Of a DNA stretch of 64,000 nucleotides, positions 16,319 through 28,715 are shown one piece after another. The notes below the pieces were generated by a model. It searched no databases. It had not been told where the DNA came from and saw only the letters and a list, made by a program, of their open reading frames with translations. The stretch comes from Streptomyces caeruleatus. Its GTDB lineage: Bacteria; Actinomycetota; Actinomycetes; Streptomycetales; Streptomycetaceae. How positions within the stretch are numbered: position 1 is the stretch's first letter; every line of letters begins with the position of its first letter. The position numbers were made by a program, and so were the translations under genes. The stretch is from NCBI RefSeq assembly GCF_001514235.1, contig NZ_KQ948926.1, positions 4,537-68,536 of the forward strand, read 5' to 3'.

Positions 16319-17833
16319 TCAGCCCTCGCTGACGCCCAGCTTCTCCAGGATCAGCTCCTTGACGCGGGCCGCGTCCGCCTGACCGCGGGTCGCCTTCATG
16401 ACCGCGCCGACCAGGGCGCCGGCCGCGGCGACCTTGCCCGAGCGGATCTTGTCGGCGATGCCCGGGTTGCCGGCGATGGCCTCGTCGACGGCGGCACCCA
16501 GGGCGCCCTCGTCGGAGACGACCTTCAGACCGCGCTTGTCGACGACCTCGTCCGGGGTGCCCTCGCCCGCGAGGACGCCCTCGATGACCTGGCGGGCCAG
16601 CTTGTCGTTGAGGGAGCCCTCGTTGACCAGGGCCGTGACCCGGGCGACCTGCTCCGGCGTGATGGCCAGCTCGTCCAGCGACTTGCCCGACTCGTTGGCG
16701 CTGCGCGCCAGTTCGCCCATCCACCACTTACGGGCGGACGCGGCGTCGGCACCGGCGTCGGTCGTGGCGACGATCGGGTCCAGCGCACCGGCGTTGAGGA
16801 TCGCCTGCATGTCGGTGGCCGAGATGCCCCACTCCGCGAGGAGTCGGGTACGCCGAGCCAGCGGCAGCTCGGGCAGGGCCGCCCGGATCTCCTCGACCCA
16901 CTCGCGCGAGGGGGCCACCGGAACCAGGTCCGGCTCGGGGAAGTACCGGTAGTCCTCGGCCTCTTCCTTCACTCGGCCCGAGGTCGTCGATCCGGTGTCC
17001 TCGTGGAAGTGCCGGGTCTCCTGGATGATCGTCCCGCCGCCGCTCAGGACGGCCGCGTGACGCTGGATCTCGAAACGGGCCGCACGCTCCACGGACCGCA
17101 GCGAGTTGACGTTCTTCGTCTCCGAGCGCGTGCCGAACTTCTCGCGGCCGTGCGGGCGCAGCGACAGGTTCACGTCGCAGCGCATCTGGCCCATCTCCAT
17201 GCGGGCCTCGGAGACGCCGAGCGCCTTGATGAGCTCGCGCAGCTCCCGGACGTACGCCTTCGCGACCTCGGGAGCACGCTCGCCCGCGCCCTCGATCGGC
17301 TTGGTGACGATCTCGATGAGCGGGATGCCGGCGCGGTTGTAGTCCAGCAGCGAGTGCGAGGCGCCGTGGATACGGCCCGTCGCGCCGCCCACGTGGGTCG
17401 ACTTGCCGGTGTCCTCCTCCATGTGGGCGCGCTCGATCTCCACACGGAAGGTCTCGCCGTCCTCCAGCTGTACGTCGAGGTAGCCGTTGAAGGCGATCGG
17501 CTCGTCGTACTGGGAGGTCTGGAAGTTCTTCGGCATGTCCGGATAGAAGTAGTTCTTCCGGGCGAAGCGGCACCACTCGGCGATCTCGCAGTTCAGCGCG
17601 AGACCGATCTTGATCGCGGACTCGACGCCGGTCGCGTTGACGACCGGGAGCGCGCCGGGCAGGCCGAGGCAGACGGGGCAGGTCTGCGTGTTGGCGTCCT
17701 GGCCGAGGGCCGTGGAACAACCGCAGAACATCTTGGTCTTGGTGCCGAGTTCGACATGGACCTCAAGGCCCATGACGGGGTCGTACGACGCCAGCGCGTC
17801 CTCGTACGACACCAGGTCGGTCGTGGTGGTCAC
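16319..17833 (-). CDS. gatB: Aspartyl/glutamyl-tRNA amidotransferase subunit B
   Basis: The 504-residue GatB subunit of the GatCAB complex, which converts Glu-tRNA(Gln) (and Asp-tRNA(Asn)) to the amidated forms. The cradle domain is recognised by [12 protein letters not shown], the paired cysteines in MFCGCSTAL and [10 protein letters not shown] (zinc site), and [20 protein letters not shown]. The C-terminal YqeY-like tail domain starts near residue 350. GTG 17833 has GAGGGAAG upstream. It is the last gene of gatC-gatA-(small membrane protein)-gatB. Streptomyces lack glutaminyl-tRNA synthetase, so the gene is expected to be essential. Confidence 0.97.
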   Translation of the reverse strand: MTTTTDLVSYEDALASYDPVMGLEVHVELGTKTKMFCGCSTALGQDANTQTCPVCLGLPGALPVVNATGVESAIKIGLALNCEIAEWCRFARKNYFYPDMPKNFQTSQYDEPIAFNGYLDVQLEDGETFRVEIERAHMEEDTGKSTHVGGATGRIHGASHSLLDYNRAGIPLIEIVTKPIEGAGERAPEVAKAYVRELRELIKALGVSEARMEMGQMRCDVNLSLRPHGREKFGTRSETKNVNSLRSVERAARFEIQRHAAVLSGGGTIIQETRHFHEDTGSTTSGRVKEEAEDYRYFPEPDLVPVAPSREWVEEIRAALPELPLARRTRLLAEWGISATDMQAILNAGALDPIVATTDAGADAASARKWWMGELARSANESGKSLDELAITPEQVARVTALVNEGSLNDKLARQVIEGVLAGEGTPDEVVDKRGLKVVSDEGALGAAVDEAIAGNPGIADKIRSGKVAAAGALVGAVMKATRGQADAARVKELILEKLGVSEG

Positions 17834-17848
17834 GGTGAAACTTCCCTC

Positions 17849-18087
17849 TCAGCCCAGCAGGACGTCGTCGTCGCCCAGCCGCTTCAGCTCGCGGTAGAGG
17901 ATGGCGAGGCCGGTGACGATCGCGGTCGCGGACACGGCGGCGTCGATCAGACGGAGCGTGTCGCTCTCCACGCGGGCCTTCTTGGCCTGCTTGACGACGT
18001 TGACCGCACCGAACGCGGTGGTGGCCATGGACAGGTACAGGCCGGACTTGGAGTTCTTGAAGCCCTTGGCCTTGGACATTGCCTTAC

Positions 18088-18091
<4 letters not shown>
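17849..18091 (-). CDS. Small membrane protein inside the gat operon (80 aa)
   Basis: An 80-residue protein, [20 protein letters not shown]..., with a basic N-terminus and two hydrophobic segments ([16 protein letters not shown] and [19 protein letters not shown]). GTG 18091 overlaps the gatA stop by 4 nt (GTGA) and has GGAGG 9 nt upstream, so it is translationally coupled to gatA. The gatB start follows 15 bp after its stop. I know no function; the tight coupling shows co-expression with the amidotransferase. Confidence 0.82.
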
Positions 18092-19581
<1,490 letters not shown>

Positions 19582-19587
19582 GACTTC

Positions 19588-19884
19588 TTAGTCCTCCCCC
19601 AGGATCTGCGGCACCTTGAAACGCTGCTGCTCCTGGGCCGGGGCGCCGGAGAGCGCCTGCTCGGGGGTGAGCGAGGGACGGACCTCGTCCTTGCGCATGA
19701 CGTTCGTCAGCGGGAGCGGGTGCGAGGTCGGCGGTACGTCTTGGTCGGCGACCTCGCTGACGCGTGCGACCGCGCCGATGATGTCGTCCAGCTGTCCCGC
19801 GAAGTGCTCGAGCTCTTCGGGCTTCAGCTCCAGACGCGCCAGCCGGGCGAGGTGGGCGACCTCCTCGCGCGTGATGCCAGGCAT
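19588..19884 (-). CDS. gatC: Aspartyl/glutamyl-tRNA amidotransferase subunit C
   Basis: The 98-residue GatC wraps around the A-B interface and stabilises the complex. It has the family pattern: [35 protein letters not shown] at the N-terminus, then the extended LRKDEV-like segment ([19 protein letters not shown]). It is the first gene of the operon. Confidence 0.96.
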   Translation of the reverse strand: MPGITREEVAHLARLARLELKPEELEHFAGQLDDIIGAVARVSEVADQDVPPTSHPLPLTNVMRKDEVRPSLTPEQALSGAPAQEQQRFKVPQILGED

Positions 19885-19994
19885 GCAGCGATCCTCTGGG
19901 GTGAGAGTTTGTGGTTTGGGGCCAATCCTATGGGGCGGGGAGGGATGCCCGTGAAACGGTTTCCCCGGCCCCGTTCGCGGACCCCGTCCCGGCC

Positions 19995-20366
19995 TCAGAC
20001 GAGGAAGAGCAGGACGGCACTGATGAGTACGACCACCGCCGTGGCGAAGTGAATGCCGAAGGCGACGGCCTTCGTACCGCCGTGCCGCAGCACTATCAGC
20101 GTGTCGAAGAGCGGCACGATCGCCACCGCGAGCATGAACCAGGCCTCGGCGCGGGCGCCCACGAAGAACAGCAGCGCGAGGCCGAGCAGGCCGAAGGTGC
20201 CGTCGCGCAGGCCCTTGATCGACAGATAGGCGCCGGCGTCGCCGTCCGGCCGGGCCGGGACGCCGTAGCCGGCGGCGGCCGAGGCGGGCTGGAACAGGAA
20301 CCGGTACCCGAGGAACACACAGAACAGATCGAGCACGACGGCCAGGGTGTACGCGGTCACGGTCAT
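19995..20366 (-). CDS. Four-TM membrane protein (DUF4267-like)
   Basis: A 123-residue integral membrane protein with about four helices ([83 protein letters not shown]). ATG 20366 has AAGGAGTGAGG upstream. The pattern fits the small DUF4267 family of unknown function. It is divergent from the TetR gene at 20454, and two matching palindromes occupy the space between, so it is the probable repression target of that regulator. Confidence 0.8.
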   Translation of the reverse strand: MTVTAYTLAVVLDLFCVFLGYRFLFQPASAAAGYGVPARPDGDAGAYLSIKGLRDGTFGLLGLALLFFVGARAEAWFMLAVAIVPLFDTLIVLRHGGTKAVAFGIHFATAVVVLISAVLLFLV

Positions 20367-20380
20367 GTCCTCACTCCTTG

Positions 20381-20443
20381 CTAGCAGCGCTAGGGATGGG
20401 AGCGAAGCTAGCAGAGCACTGACAGGTTGGCTAGCGCTGCTAG
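20381..20443. promoter_or_regulatory. Twin TetR operators between DUF4267 gene and tetR
   Basis: CTAGCAGCGCTAG (20381-20393) and CTAGCGCTGCTAG (20431-20443) are exact reverse complements of each other, and each is itself a CTAGC-N3-GCTAG dyad. A third, partial site (AGCTAGCAGAGC, near 20406-20417) lies between them. The first overlaps the leader of the DUF4267 gene and the second sits within the tetR promoter, as expected for an autoregulated divergent pair. Confidence 0.8.
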
Positions 20444-20446
20444 AAT
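20419..20446 (+). promoter_or_regulatory. tetR promoter, likely leaderless transcript
   Basis: CTGACA (20419-20424) and TAGAAT (20441-20446) are separated by 16 bp and fit a sigma-70-type promoter. The expected start is at or next to the ATG at 20454, and no ribosome-binding site precedes that ATG, so the mRNA is probably leaderless. The operator at 20431-20443 covers the spacer and part of the -10. Confidence 0.6.
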
Positions 20447-20453
20447 TCGTGGC

Positions 20454-21050
20454 ATGTCGATCCAGACGCGCCGGGAGCGCGAACGAGCGGAGCGCGAGCG
20501 GCTGATCGTCACGGCCGCCCGGGAGCTGGCGGAGGCCGAGGGCTGGGACGCGGTCACCACGCGCCGGCTGGCGGCCGAGATCGAGTACAGCCAGCCCGTC
20601 CTCTACAGCCACTTCAAGGGCAAGACCGCGATCATGGCGGCGGTCGCGGTGCAGGGCTGCGCCGAGATGGCCGTCGAGTTGCGTACGGCCCGGACGGCGG
20701 CGAAGGGCAGACACGGGGCGCTCGCTGCGGTGGGCGAGGCGTACACGGCGTTCGCCCGGCGCCGACCGGCCCTGTACGACGCGATGTTCACGCTCCGCGT
20801 AGACCTGCCGTTCGCCACGCCCGAGGCCCCGGCCGCGCTCCAGGAGGCCTTCGGTGAACTGCTGGCGGCGGTCGAGCCGATCGCCGCCGAGGGGGACGAC
20901 CCGGGTCTGCTCACGGAGACGTACTGGGCCGCCCTGCACGGCCTGGTCACCCTGATGCGCAGCGGCCGGCTACCGGAGCGGGCGCATCAGCGGCGACTGG
21001 AGCTGCTGACGCGGCACTTCACGGCGGGGGCGCAGCGGGCGGGGGCGTAA
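20454..21050 (+). CDS. TetR-family transcriptional regulator
   Basis: A 198-residue repressor. The N-terminal helix-turn-helix domain (residues ~10-55) contains GWDAVTTRRLAAEIEYSQPVLYSHFKGKTAIM, the canonical recognition-helix pattern. The C-terminal helical domain fits the TetR_C family that binds small hydrophobic ligands. ATG 20454 (MSIQTRRERERAER) is chosen because it lies just past the -10 hexamer and operator. The likely targets are itself and the divergent DUF4267 gene. The ligand is unknown. Confidence 0.9.
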   Translation: MSIQTRRERERAERERLIVTAARELAEAEGWDAVTTRRLAAEIEYSQPVLYSHFKGKTAIMAAVAVQGCAEMAVELRTARTAAKGRHGALAAVGEAYTAFARRRPALYDAMFTLRVDLPFATPEAPAALQEAFGELLAAVEPIAAEGDDPGLLTETYWAALHGLVTLMRSGRLPERAHQRRLELLTRHFTAGAQRAGA

Positions 21051-21077
21051 CGGGCGGGGTGCCGGACGTCGACGAGG

Positions 21078-23312
21078 TCACTCGGCGGCGGGCAGTGCGG
21101 CGCGCGGCCGCTGCCAGCCCCGGGAGCCCCGGGCGCGCAGCCATGCCGTCGTCTCCTCCGGCGGCATCGCCGCCGCGACCAGCCACCCCTGTACGGCGTC
21201 GCAGCGCAGGTCCCGCAGGCGTTCCCAGGTCTCGTCGTCCTCGACGCCCTCGGCGACCACGAGCAGGCCCAGGGAGTGCGCCAGGTCCACGGTGCAGCGC
21301 ACGATCTCCGCGTCCTCGTTGTCCACCGCGAGCCGCGCCACGAACGAGCGGTCGATCTTCAGCTCGCTCACGGGCAGCCGTCTGAGGTGCACGAGGGAGG
21401 AGTACCCGGTGCCGAAGTCGTCCAGGGACATCTTCACGCCGTGGCCGGTCAGTCCGGCGAGCGTGTCGGCCGCGCGCTGCGGGTCCTCCAGCAGGACGTG
21501 TTCCGTTATCTCCAATTGGAGCGCTCCCGCCGGGACGCCGTGCCGGGCGAGCCGCGCGGCGACGGAGCCGGCGAATCCGGGGGTGTGGACGTCGCGGGGA
21601 GAGACGTTGACCGCGACCGGCACGTACAGCCCCTGGGCACGCCATCGCGCCACCTGCCCGAGCGCCGTCTCCAGCACGTACTCCGTCAGCTGCGGCATCA
21701 GCCCCGACGACTCGGCGATGGCTATGAACTCGTCCGGCGGCACCTTCCCGCGCTCCGGATGCACCCAGCGGACCAGCGCCTCCAGGCCCGCGACCTGACC
21801 GTCGAAGCGGACCTTCGGCTGGTAGTGCAGCTCGACCTCGTGCGCGTCCAGGGCCCGGCGCAGGTCGCCCAGCAGACCCAGCCGGTCCGGGGTGTTGGAG
21901 TCCCGCTTCGACTCGTAGACCTCTACGCCCGTACGGTCCCGCTTCGCCTGGTACATCGCCACGTCCGCGCGCCGCAGCATCCCCTCGGCGTCGAGGGCGT
22001 GGTCGGGGAAGACGGCGACGCCCGCACTGGCCTCCAGGACCAGGGTGAGTCCGTCGAGGTCGAGCGGGGAGCTGAGGGCGGCGACCAGACTGCGGGCCAC
22101 CCGGGTCGCGGACGTCGTGGAGTCGGCGACCGGCAGTAAGACGGCGAACTCGTCGCCGCCGAGCCGCGCGGCCTCCGCTCCGCGCGGCAGGGCGAGGCGC
22201 AGCCGATCTGCTATCTGCAACAGCAACCGGTCTCCGGCGAGATGACCGAGCGTGTCGTTGACCGATCGGAAACGGTCGAGGTCGATCAGCATCAGGGCGG
22301 ACCGGGCGCCGATGCGCTCGGCGTCGTCGAGCGCGGTCCAGATCCGTTCCAGCAGCCACTGCCGGTTGGGCAGTCCGGTCAGCGGGTCGCGCAGCTGCTC
22401 CTCCGCGCGCGCCCGGGCGATCCACAGGGTGGAGTCGAGGGCGATGAGCGGGATGGCGAACAGCGGCAGCAGCAGGGGCTTGGCGAGGGCGACGACGCAC
22501 ACCAGCGGTGCGATGCCAAGCAGCGCGACCGCGACCAGGCCCTGGCGGACCAGGGCGGTGCGGGCGACGGTGGGCAGGCCGCCGCGCGGGGCGTTCAGAT
22601 ACCACTGCAGGACGCGGGTGACCGCGAGATACGCGGCGGCGACAAGGACCACGCCAGGGGCGGTGTAGAGCGTCCAGGTGTCCGGGTCCCAGGGGTTCTC
22701 GACGGTCGGCACCCGGCCGAAGGCGGCCAGCACCAGAGCGCCGGCGGCGATGCCGAGGATGTCCACCGCGCCGTGCAGCACGCCTTGCCGCCAGCGGCCC
22801 CGGCGGGCGACGCCGACCAGCACGACCACGGTGAGGCTGACCATGCCGGCGGGGACCCAGCCGTACAGCATCAGCACGGCGAGGGTGAGGGCGGCGCCGG
22901 AGCCGGTGCCGCCCCACCAGCGGGCGCGGCCGAGTGCGACGAGGTGGCCGACGATGATGCCGGTCAGCACGGCCAGGGACCAGCCGACGGTGCCGGACGG
23001 GAAGAGCGCGTGGTCGCCGGTGAACGCCCGGTAGAACCCGGCGCCGAGGACGAACCCGGCCGCCGCGACGACCGCCGCCGGCAGCGCGGGCCAGGACAGG
23101 TGCCGTTCGTGGTCGGAGTCGGGTGGCCCGGTGGTGTGGTCGGCGTCGAGCCGCACGGCGGTGTGACCGTCCGCGGCGGCGCGCTGTCCGGCGCCGCCCG
23201 CCGCGCCTCTTTCCAAGCGCGAACGTTCCGCGCTTCGCGCCGCCCACCCCCGCCACGCGCCGGCCATCCGGCGCAGCCGTGAGTCGGGGGCGGCGCTCTC
23301 GGTCGGTTCCAT
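21078..23312 (-). CDS. rmdB: Membrane GGDEF-EAL c-di-GMP enzyme, RmdB type
   Basis: A 744-residue protein. A basic N-terminus is followed by about six to eight membrane helices (~75-270), GGDEF (ARLGGDEFAVLL near 385) and EAL (GLEALVRW near 510; DDFGTGYSSL near 630). Both catalytic motifs are intact. The inhibitory RxxD site before GGDEF reads RGAE, so product inhibition may be lost. In S. coelicolor the gene at this locus (SCO5495, RmdB) acts mainly as a c-di-GMP phosphodiesterase affecting development; I assign the name by domain layout and gene context. ATG 23312 (MEPTESAAPD) has GAGGGACGGGA upstream. It converges with the TetR gene, 27 bp apart. Confidence 0.88.
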   Translation of the reverse strand: MEPTESAAPDSRLRRMAGAWRGWAARSAERSRLERGAAGGAGQRAAADGHTAVRLDADHTTGPPDSDHERHLSWPALPAAVVAAAGFVLGAGFYRAFTGDHALFPSGTVGWSLAVLTGIIVGHLVALGRARWWGGTGSGAALTLAVLMLYGWVPAGMVSLTVVVLVGVARRGRWRQGVLHGAVDILGIAAGALVLAAFGRVPTVENPWDPDTWTLYTAPGVVLVAAAYLAVTRVLQWYLNAPRGGLPTVARTALVRQGLVAVALLGIAPLVCVVALAKPLLLPLFAIPLIALDSTLWIARARAEEQLRDPLTGLPNRQWLLERIWTALDDAERIGARSALMLIDLDRFRSVNDTLGHLAGDRLLLQIADRLRLALPRGAEAARLGGDEFAVLLPVADSTTSATRVARSLVAALSSPLDLDGLTLVLEASAGVAVFPDHALDAEGMLRRADVAMYQAKRDRTGVEVYESKRDSNTPDRLGLLGDLRRALDAHEVELHYQPKVRFDGQVAGLEALVRWVHPERGKVPPDEFIAIAESSGLMPQLTEYVLETALGQVARWRAQGLYVPVAVNVSPRDVHTPGFAGSVAARLARHGVPAGALQLEITEHVLLEDPQRAADTLAGLTGHGVKMSLDDFGTGYSSLVHLRRLPVSELKIDRSFVARLAVDNEDAEIVRCTVDLAHSLGLLVVAEGVEDDETWERLRDLRCDAVQGWLVAAAMPPEETTAWLRARGSRGWQRPRAALPAAE

Positions 23313-23583
23313 TCCCGTCCCTCTCACAGCCGGCGGTGCCCACGCCACGCGGCCCGATGCCCGACAACAACCTTCAACGGCGCCGCGTTGGAAAACCCTT
23401 CCCCCGCCCTTCAAGGCTCGTGCAGAGCAAGGGGATGCCCCAACCGCAGCTGGGCACGGCAGGCGCACACCTCAACAGTAGGCCGCAGAAGGCTTCCACG
23501 GGCAGCGGTCGTCAACGGTTGCCCGAATGCGCCCCAGGCACCCGTATGCATCTGGTATGCGCCGATCAGGGGGCCTTCAACCG

Positions 23584-25794
<2,211 letters not shown>

Positions 25795-26796
25795 TTACTC
25801 TGGGTTGTCCGCGAGGGATCTCGCCGCCTGGACACAGTGGGCGAGTGCCCTGCGCGCGTACTCCGGGGAGGCCCCCGCGAGTCCGCACGACGGCGTGATG
25901 GTGACCGCCTCCGCGAGAAGCCCCGGTGCCAGCCCCAACCTGCGCCACAGCGTCCTGACACCCATGACGCTACCGGCAGGGTCTGACAATCGGCCGTCCG
26001 TGCCCGGGACGACACCGGCGAAGAGCCGCGTCCCCGCTTCCACCGCCTCACCGATCACGTCGTCGTCACGCTCGGTGAGGAGGGAGAAGTCGAAGGAGAT
26101 CGCCGCGGCGCCCGCCCGGCGCAGCAGGGCGAACGGGACGTCCGGTGCGCACGAGTGGACCACGACGGGGCCGTCGCCGTGAACCCCGACGACGTCGCGC
26201 AGGCCGGCCTCGACGATCTGCCGGTCCACGGCGCGGTGGGTGCGGTAGCCGCTGGCCGACTTGACCTGCCCGCGGAGTACGGCGACGAGGGAGGGTTCGT
26301 CGAGCTGGAGGACGAGCTGTGCGGCGGGTACTCGGCGGTGTACCTCCTCCAGGTGCAGGCGCAGGCCCTCGGCGAGGGAGGCGGTGAGGTCGCGGCAGGC
26401 GCCGGGGTCGGAGAGGGCGACCTCGCCGTTCCTCAACTCCAGTGCGGCGGCCAGGGTCCAGGGGCCGACTGCCTGGATCTTCAGCAGTCCCTCGTGTCCC
26501 TGGGTGAACTCCTCCAGTGCGTCGAGGTCCTCGCCCAGCCAGGAGCGGGCGCGCCTGGTGTCGCGGCCCGGGCGGTCCCCGATGCGCCAACCGCTGGGCT
26601 CCACGCGTGCGTACAGCTCGACGAGCAGTCCCGCGGTGCGGCCGATCATGTCCGCGCCGGGGCCGCGGGCGGGGAGCTCGGGGAGGTGGGGGAAGTCCTC
26701 GAAGGAGCCGGTGACGGTCTTGGCCGCCTCCCGGGCGTCGGCGCCGGGCATGGAGCCGACGGCTGTGGCTGCGCCGAAGCGGATGTCTGCGTTCAC
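25795..26796 (-). CDS. MetE C-terminal-domain-like protein (cobalamin-independent methionine synthase family)
   Basis: A 333-residue single-domain UROD/MetE-like barrel protein. The zinc-binding pattern of the MetE catalytic domain is present: His-x-Cys in VVHSCAPD (~226) and a distant Cys in ITPSCGLAG (~305). Other family marks are GSMPG near the start and LQLDEPSL. It lacks the N-terminal half of MetE, so it resembles the short archaeal/actinobacterial core forms. It might transfer methyl groups to homocysteine or a related thiol; that is inferred. GTG 26796 start. Downstream is ligA, 15 bp away. Confidence 0.82.
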   Translation of the reverse strand: MNADIRFGAATAVGSMPGADAREAAKTVTGSFEDFPHLPELPARGPGADMIGRTAGLLVELYARVEPSGWRIGDRPGRDTRRARSWLGEDLDALEEFTQGHEGLLKIQAVGPWTLAAALELRNGEVALSDPGACRDLTASLAEGLRLHLEEVHRRVPAAQLVLQLDEPSLVAVLRGQVKSASGYRTHRAVDRQIVEAGLRDVVGVHGDGPVVVHSCAPDVPFALLRRAGAAAISFDFSLLTERDDDVIGEAVEAGTRLFAGVVPGTDGRLSDPAGSVMGVRTLWRRLGLAPGLLAEAVTITPSCGLAGASPEYARRALAHCVQAARSLADNPE

Positions 26797-26815
26797 GTGA
26801 GCAGCCTATGTTTCC

Positions 26816-27035
26816 CGCCCCCGCCGCCCCTACCCGTCCCATCCCTGGGGGCTCCGCCCCCAGACCCCCGCTGTCGGCCCTCCGGGCCTCGTCCTCAAAC
26901 GCCGGACGGGCTGAAGGGCCTGTAGGGGCGCGGGGAACTGCGCGACCAGCCCCCACCGGCCCGCACCCGAGGAACGACCTCGGGGTCGAAGGGGCGGAGC
27001 CCCTGGGGATGGGACGGGTAGGGGCGGCGGGGGCG
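26816..27035. repeat. 220-bp intergenic element bounded by 45-bp inverted repeats
   Basis: The left arm 26816-26860 and right arm 26991-27035 are reverse complements with two mismatches in 45 bp (key blocks CTACCCGTCCCATCC and GGATGGGACGGGTAG). Inside lie CCTCGTCCTCAAACGCCGGACGGGCTG and GGGGCGCGGGGAACTGCGCGACCAGC, both familiar Streptomyces intergenic repeats. No coding capacity is seen. The left 97 bp recur almost exactly at 60609-60706. Confidence 0.85.
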
Positions 27036-27047
27036 ACGGAGAGGCGG

Positions 27048-27737
27048 CTATCTGCCGGGGCGTACCGTCAGGTCGTTCACCTCGGCGTCCCTCGGCAGGT
27101 CCAGGGCCAGCAGGATCGTCGTCGCCACCGACTCCGGGTCGATCCACTTCGACGCGTCGTACTCCTTGCCCTCCTGCTGGTGGACCTTGGCCTGCATGGG
27201 GCTCGCCGTGCGGCCGGGATAGACGGTGGTGACCCGGACGCCGTTGCCGTGCTCCTCGTGCCGGAGGGAGTCCGCGAGGGCCTTCAGACCGTGCTTGGAC
27301 GCGGCGTACGCGGACCAGTCGGCGTGGGCGTTGAGCCCGGCGCCGGAGTTCACGAAGAGCACGTGACCGCCGGCGGCCCGGAGCTGCGGAAGGAAGTGCC
27401 GGGTCAGCTCGGCCGGGGAGATGAGGTTGACGTTCAGCTGGTGGCGCCAGGACTTCGGAGTCAGGTCGCCGACCGGACCGAGGTCCACCACCCCCGCGAT
27501 GTGGAGCAGGGAGTCCACCCGGTCGGGGAGCGACTGGTGGGAGAAGGCCCACGACAGCTTGTCCGGGTCCGCGAGGTCGCCGACCAGCGTCCTCGCGCCG
27601 GGGAACTGAGCGGCCAGCTCCTTCGCACGGCCCGCGTCGCGCGCGTGGAGGACGAGATCGTCCCCGCGCGCGTGCAGCCGGCGGGCGACGGCCGCGCCGA
27701 TGCCGGAGCCCGCTCCGGTGATCACATGTGTAGCCAT
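27048..27737 (-). CDS. Short-chain dehydrogenase/reductase
   Basis: A 229-residue classical SDR. The cofactor loop TGAGSGIG is at residues ~6-13, the NNAG-like segment reads LLHIAGVVDLG, the catalytic Ser is in FVNSGAG and the catalytic Tyr-x-x-x-Lys is YAASK. An acidic residue after beta-2 is absent and His-Ala-Arg-Asp follows, suggesting NADPH preference. ATG 27737 is preferred (MATHVITGAGSG); an ATG at 27746 adds three residues. It lies 27 bp downstream of the LOG-like gene on the same strand. The substrate is unknown. Confidence 0.88.
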   Translation of the reverse strand: MATHVITGAGSGIGAAVARRLHARGDDLVLHARDAGRAKELAAQFPGARTLVGDLADPDKLSWAFSHQSLPDRVDSLLHIAGVVDLGPVGDLTPKSWRHQLNVNLISPAELTRHFLPQLRAAGGHVLFVNSGAGLNAHADWSAYAASKHGLKALADSLRHEEHGNGVRVTTVYPGRTASPMQAKVHQQEGKEYDASKWIDPESVATTILLALDLPRDAEVNDLTVRPGR

Positions 27738-27764
27738 GCCCGCCATGCTCGCATCAGGCGGCGG

Positions 27765-28304
27765 TCAGGCCACGCCCCGGCTCTCTTCAAGGTAGGCCAG
27801 CGCCCCGACCGGCTCGTCCGCGAAGAACACCAGGTCGCTCAGCGGGCGGGGCAGGAAGCCCTCGTCCTCCATGCGGCGGAACTGTTCCTTCAGGCCGTCG
27901 TAGAAGCCCGCGGTGTTGAGCAGGACCACCGGCTTGTCGGTGTGGCCGTGCTTCTTCAGCTCAAGGATCTCGGTCGCCTCGTCCAGGGTCCCGGTGCCGC
28001 CGACCATGATCACCACGGCGTCGGCCTTCTCCAGGAGCAGCCTCTTGCGCTCGGCCAGGTCCTTCGCGATCACCATCTCGTCGACGCCGGGGCGCACCTT
28101 GGCGGCCAGGAACTCCACGGAGACCCCGGCCAGCCGGCCGCCCGCCTCCTGCACGCCGTCGGCGACGACCTTCATCAGACCCACGTCGGAGCCGCCCCAC
28201 ACGAGCGTGTGCCCGCCCTTGCCCAGCAGTTTCGCGAACTCGCGCGCGGGGCGTGTGTAGCGGTCGTCGAGGTCGGCGGCGGAGAGGAAGACGCAGATTC
28301 GCAT
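27765..28304 (-). CDS. LOG-family (TIGR00730-like) nucleotide hydrolase
   Basis: A 179-residue protein of the family once annotated as lysine decarboxylase. Known members are LONELY GUY phosphoribohydrolases that release cytokinin bases from their nucleotides. Motifs: WGGSDVGLM at ~36, ERKRLL at ~85, and GGTGTLDEATE near 102. The usual PGGxGTxxE has Val in place of Pro (MVGGTGTLDE), while the Glu is kept. Whether it acts on cytokinin-like nucleotides or AMP is not known. It is followed by the SDR gene. Confidence 0.8.
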   Translation of the reverse strand: MRICVFLSAADLDDRYTRPAREFAKLLGKGGHTLVWGGSDVGLMKVVADGVQEAGGRLAGVSVEFLAAKVRPGVDEMVIAKDLAERKRLLLEKADAVVIMVGGTGTLDEATEILELKKHGHTDKPVVLLNTAGFYDGLKEQFRRMEDEGFLPRPLSDLVFFADEPVGALAYLEESRGVA

Positions 28305-28354
28305 GGAGCCACCGTACGCGGGAAGAACCCGGCGCCCGCGAGTGCTTTCCGGAT

Positions 28355-28678
28355 ATGGCTGACGGACACACGATCACGATCGAGCAGGGCACGCGGCACG
28401 TACGGGTCGTCCACGGCGACCAGGTCCTCGCGGAGAGCGAGCGGCCCCTCGTCCTGCGGGAGACGGGCTGTCCCCCGCGGTACTACATCCCGGCCGAGGA
28501 CGTACGCCTGGACCTGCTGACGCCCTCCGACACGCACACCTACTGCCCGTTCAAGGGAACGGCCTCCTACTGGTCGCTGCCGGACGCGGCGGACCTCGTC
28601 TGGGCGTACCCGGACCCGAAGCCCGACGTGTCCGAGATCAAGGACCACCTCTGCTTCTACGAAGTCGAAGTGTCGTGA
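28355..28678 (+). CDS. DUF427 domain protein
   Basis: A 107-residue protein, MADGHTITIEQGTRHVRVVHG..., with the DUF427 hallmarks: PRYYIPAEDVRLDLL, THTYCPFKGTASYWSL (the CPFKG motif) and DLVWAYPDP. The fold is a small beta tent; its biochemical role is not established. ATG 28355 is chosen because the upstream frame is Arg-rich and overlaps the divergent LOG gene. Confidence 0.85.
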   Translation: MADGHTITIEQGTRHVRVVHGDQVLAESERPLVLRETGCPPRYYIPAEDVRLDLLTPSDTHTYCPFKGTASYWSLPDAADLVWAYPDPKPDVSEIKDHLCFYEVEVS

Positions 28679-28715
28679 ACGATTAGTTCCGCCTCGTACG
28701 GCAATCTCCACAGAC

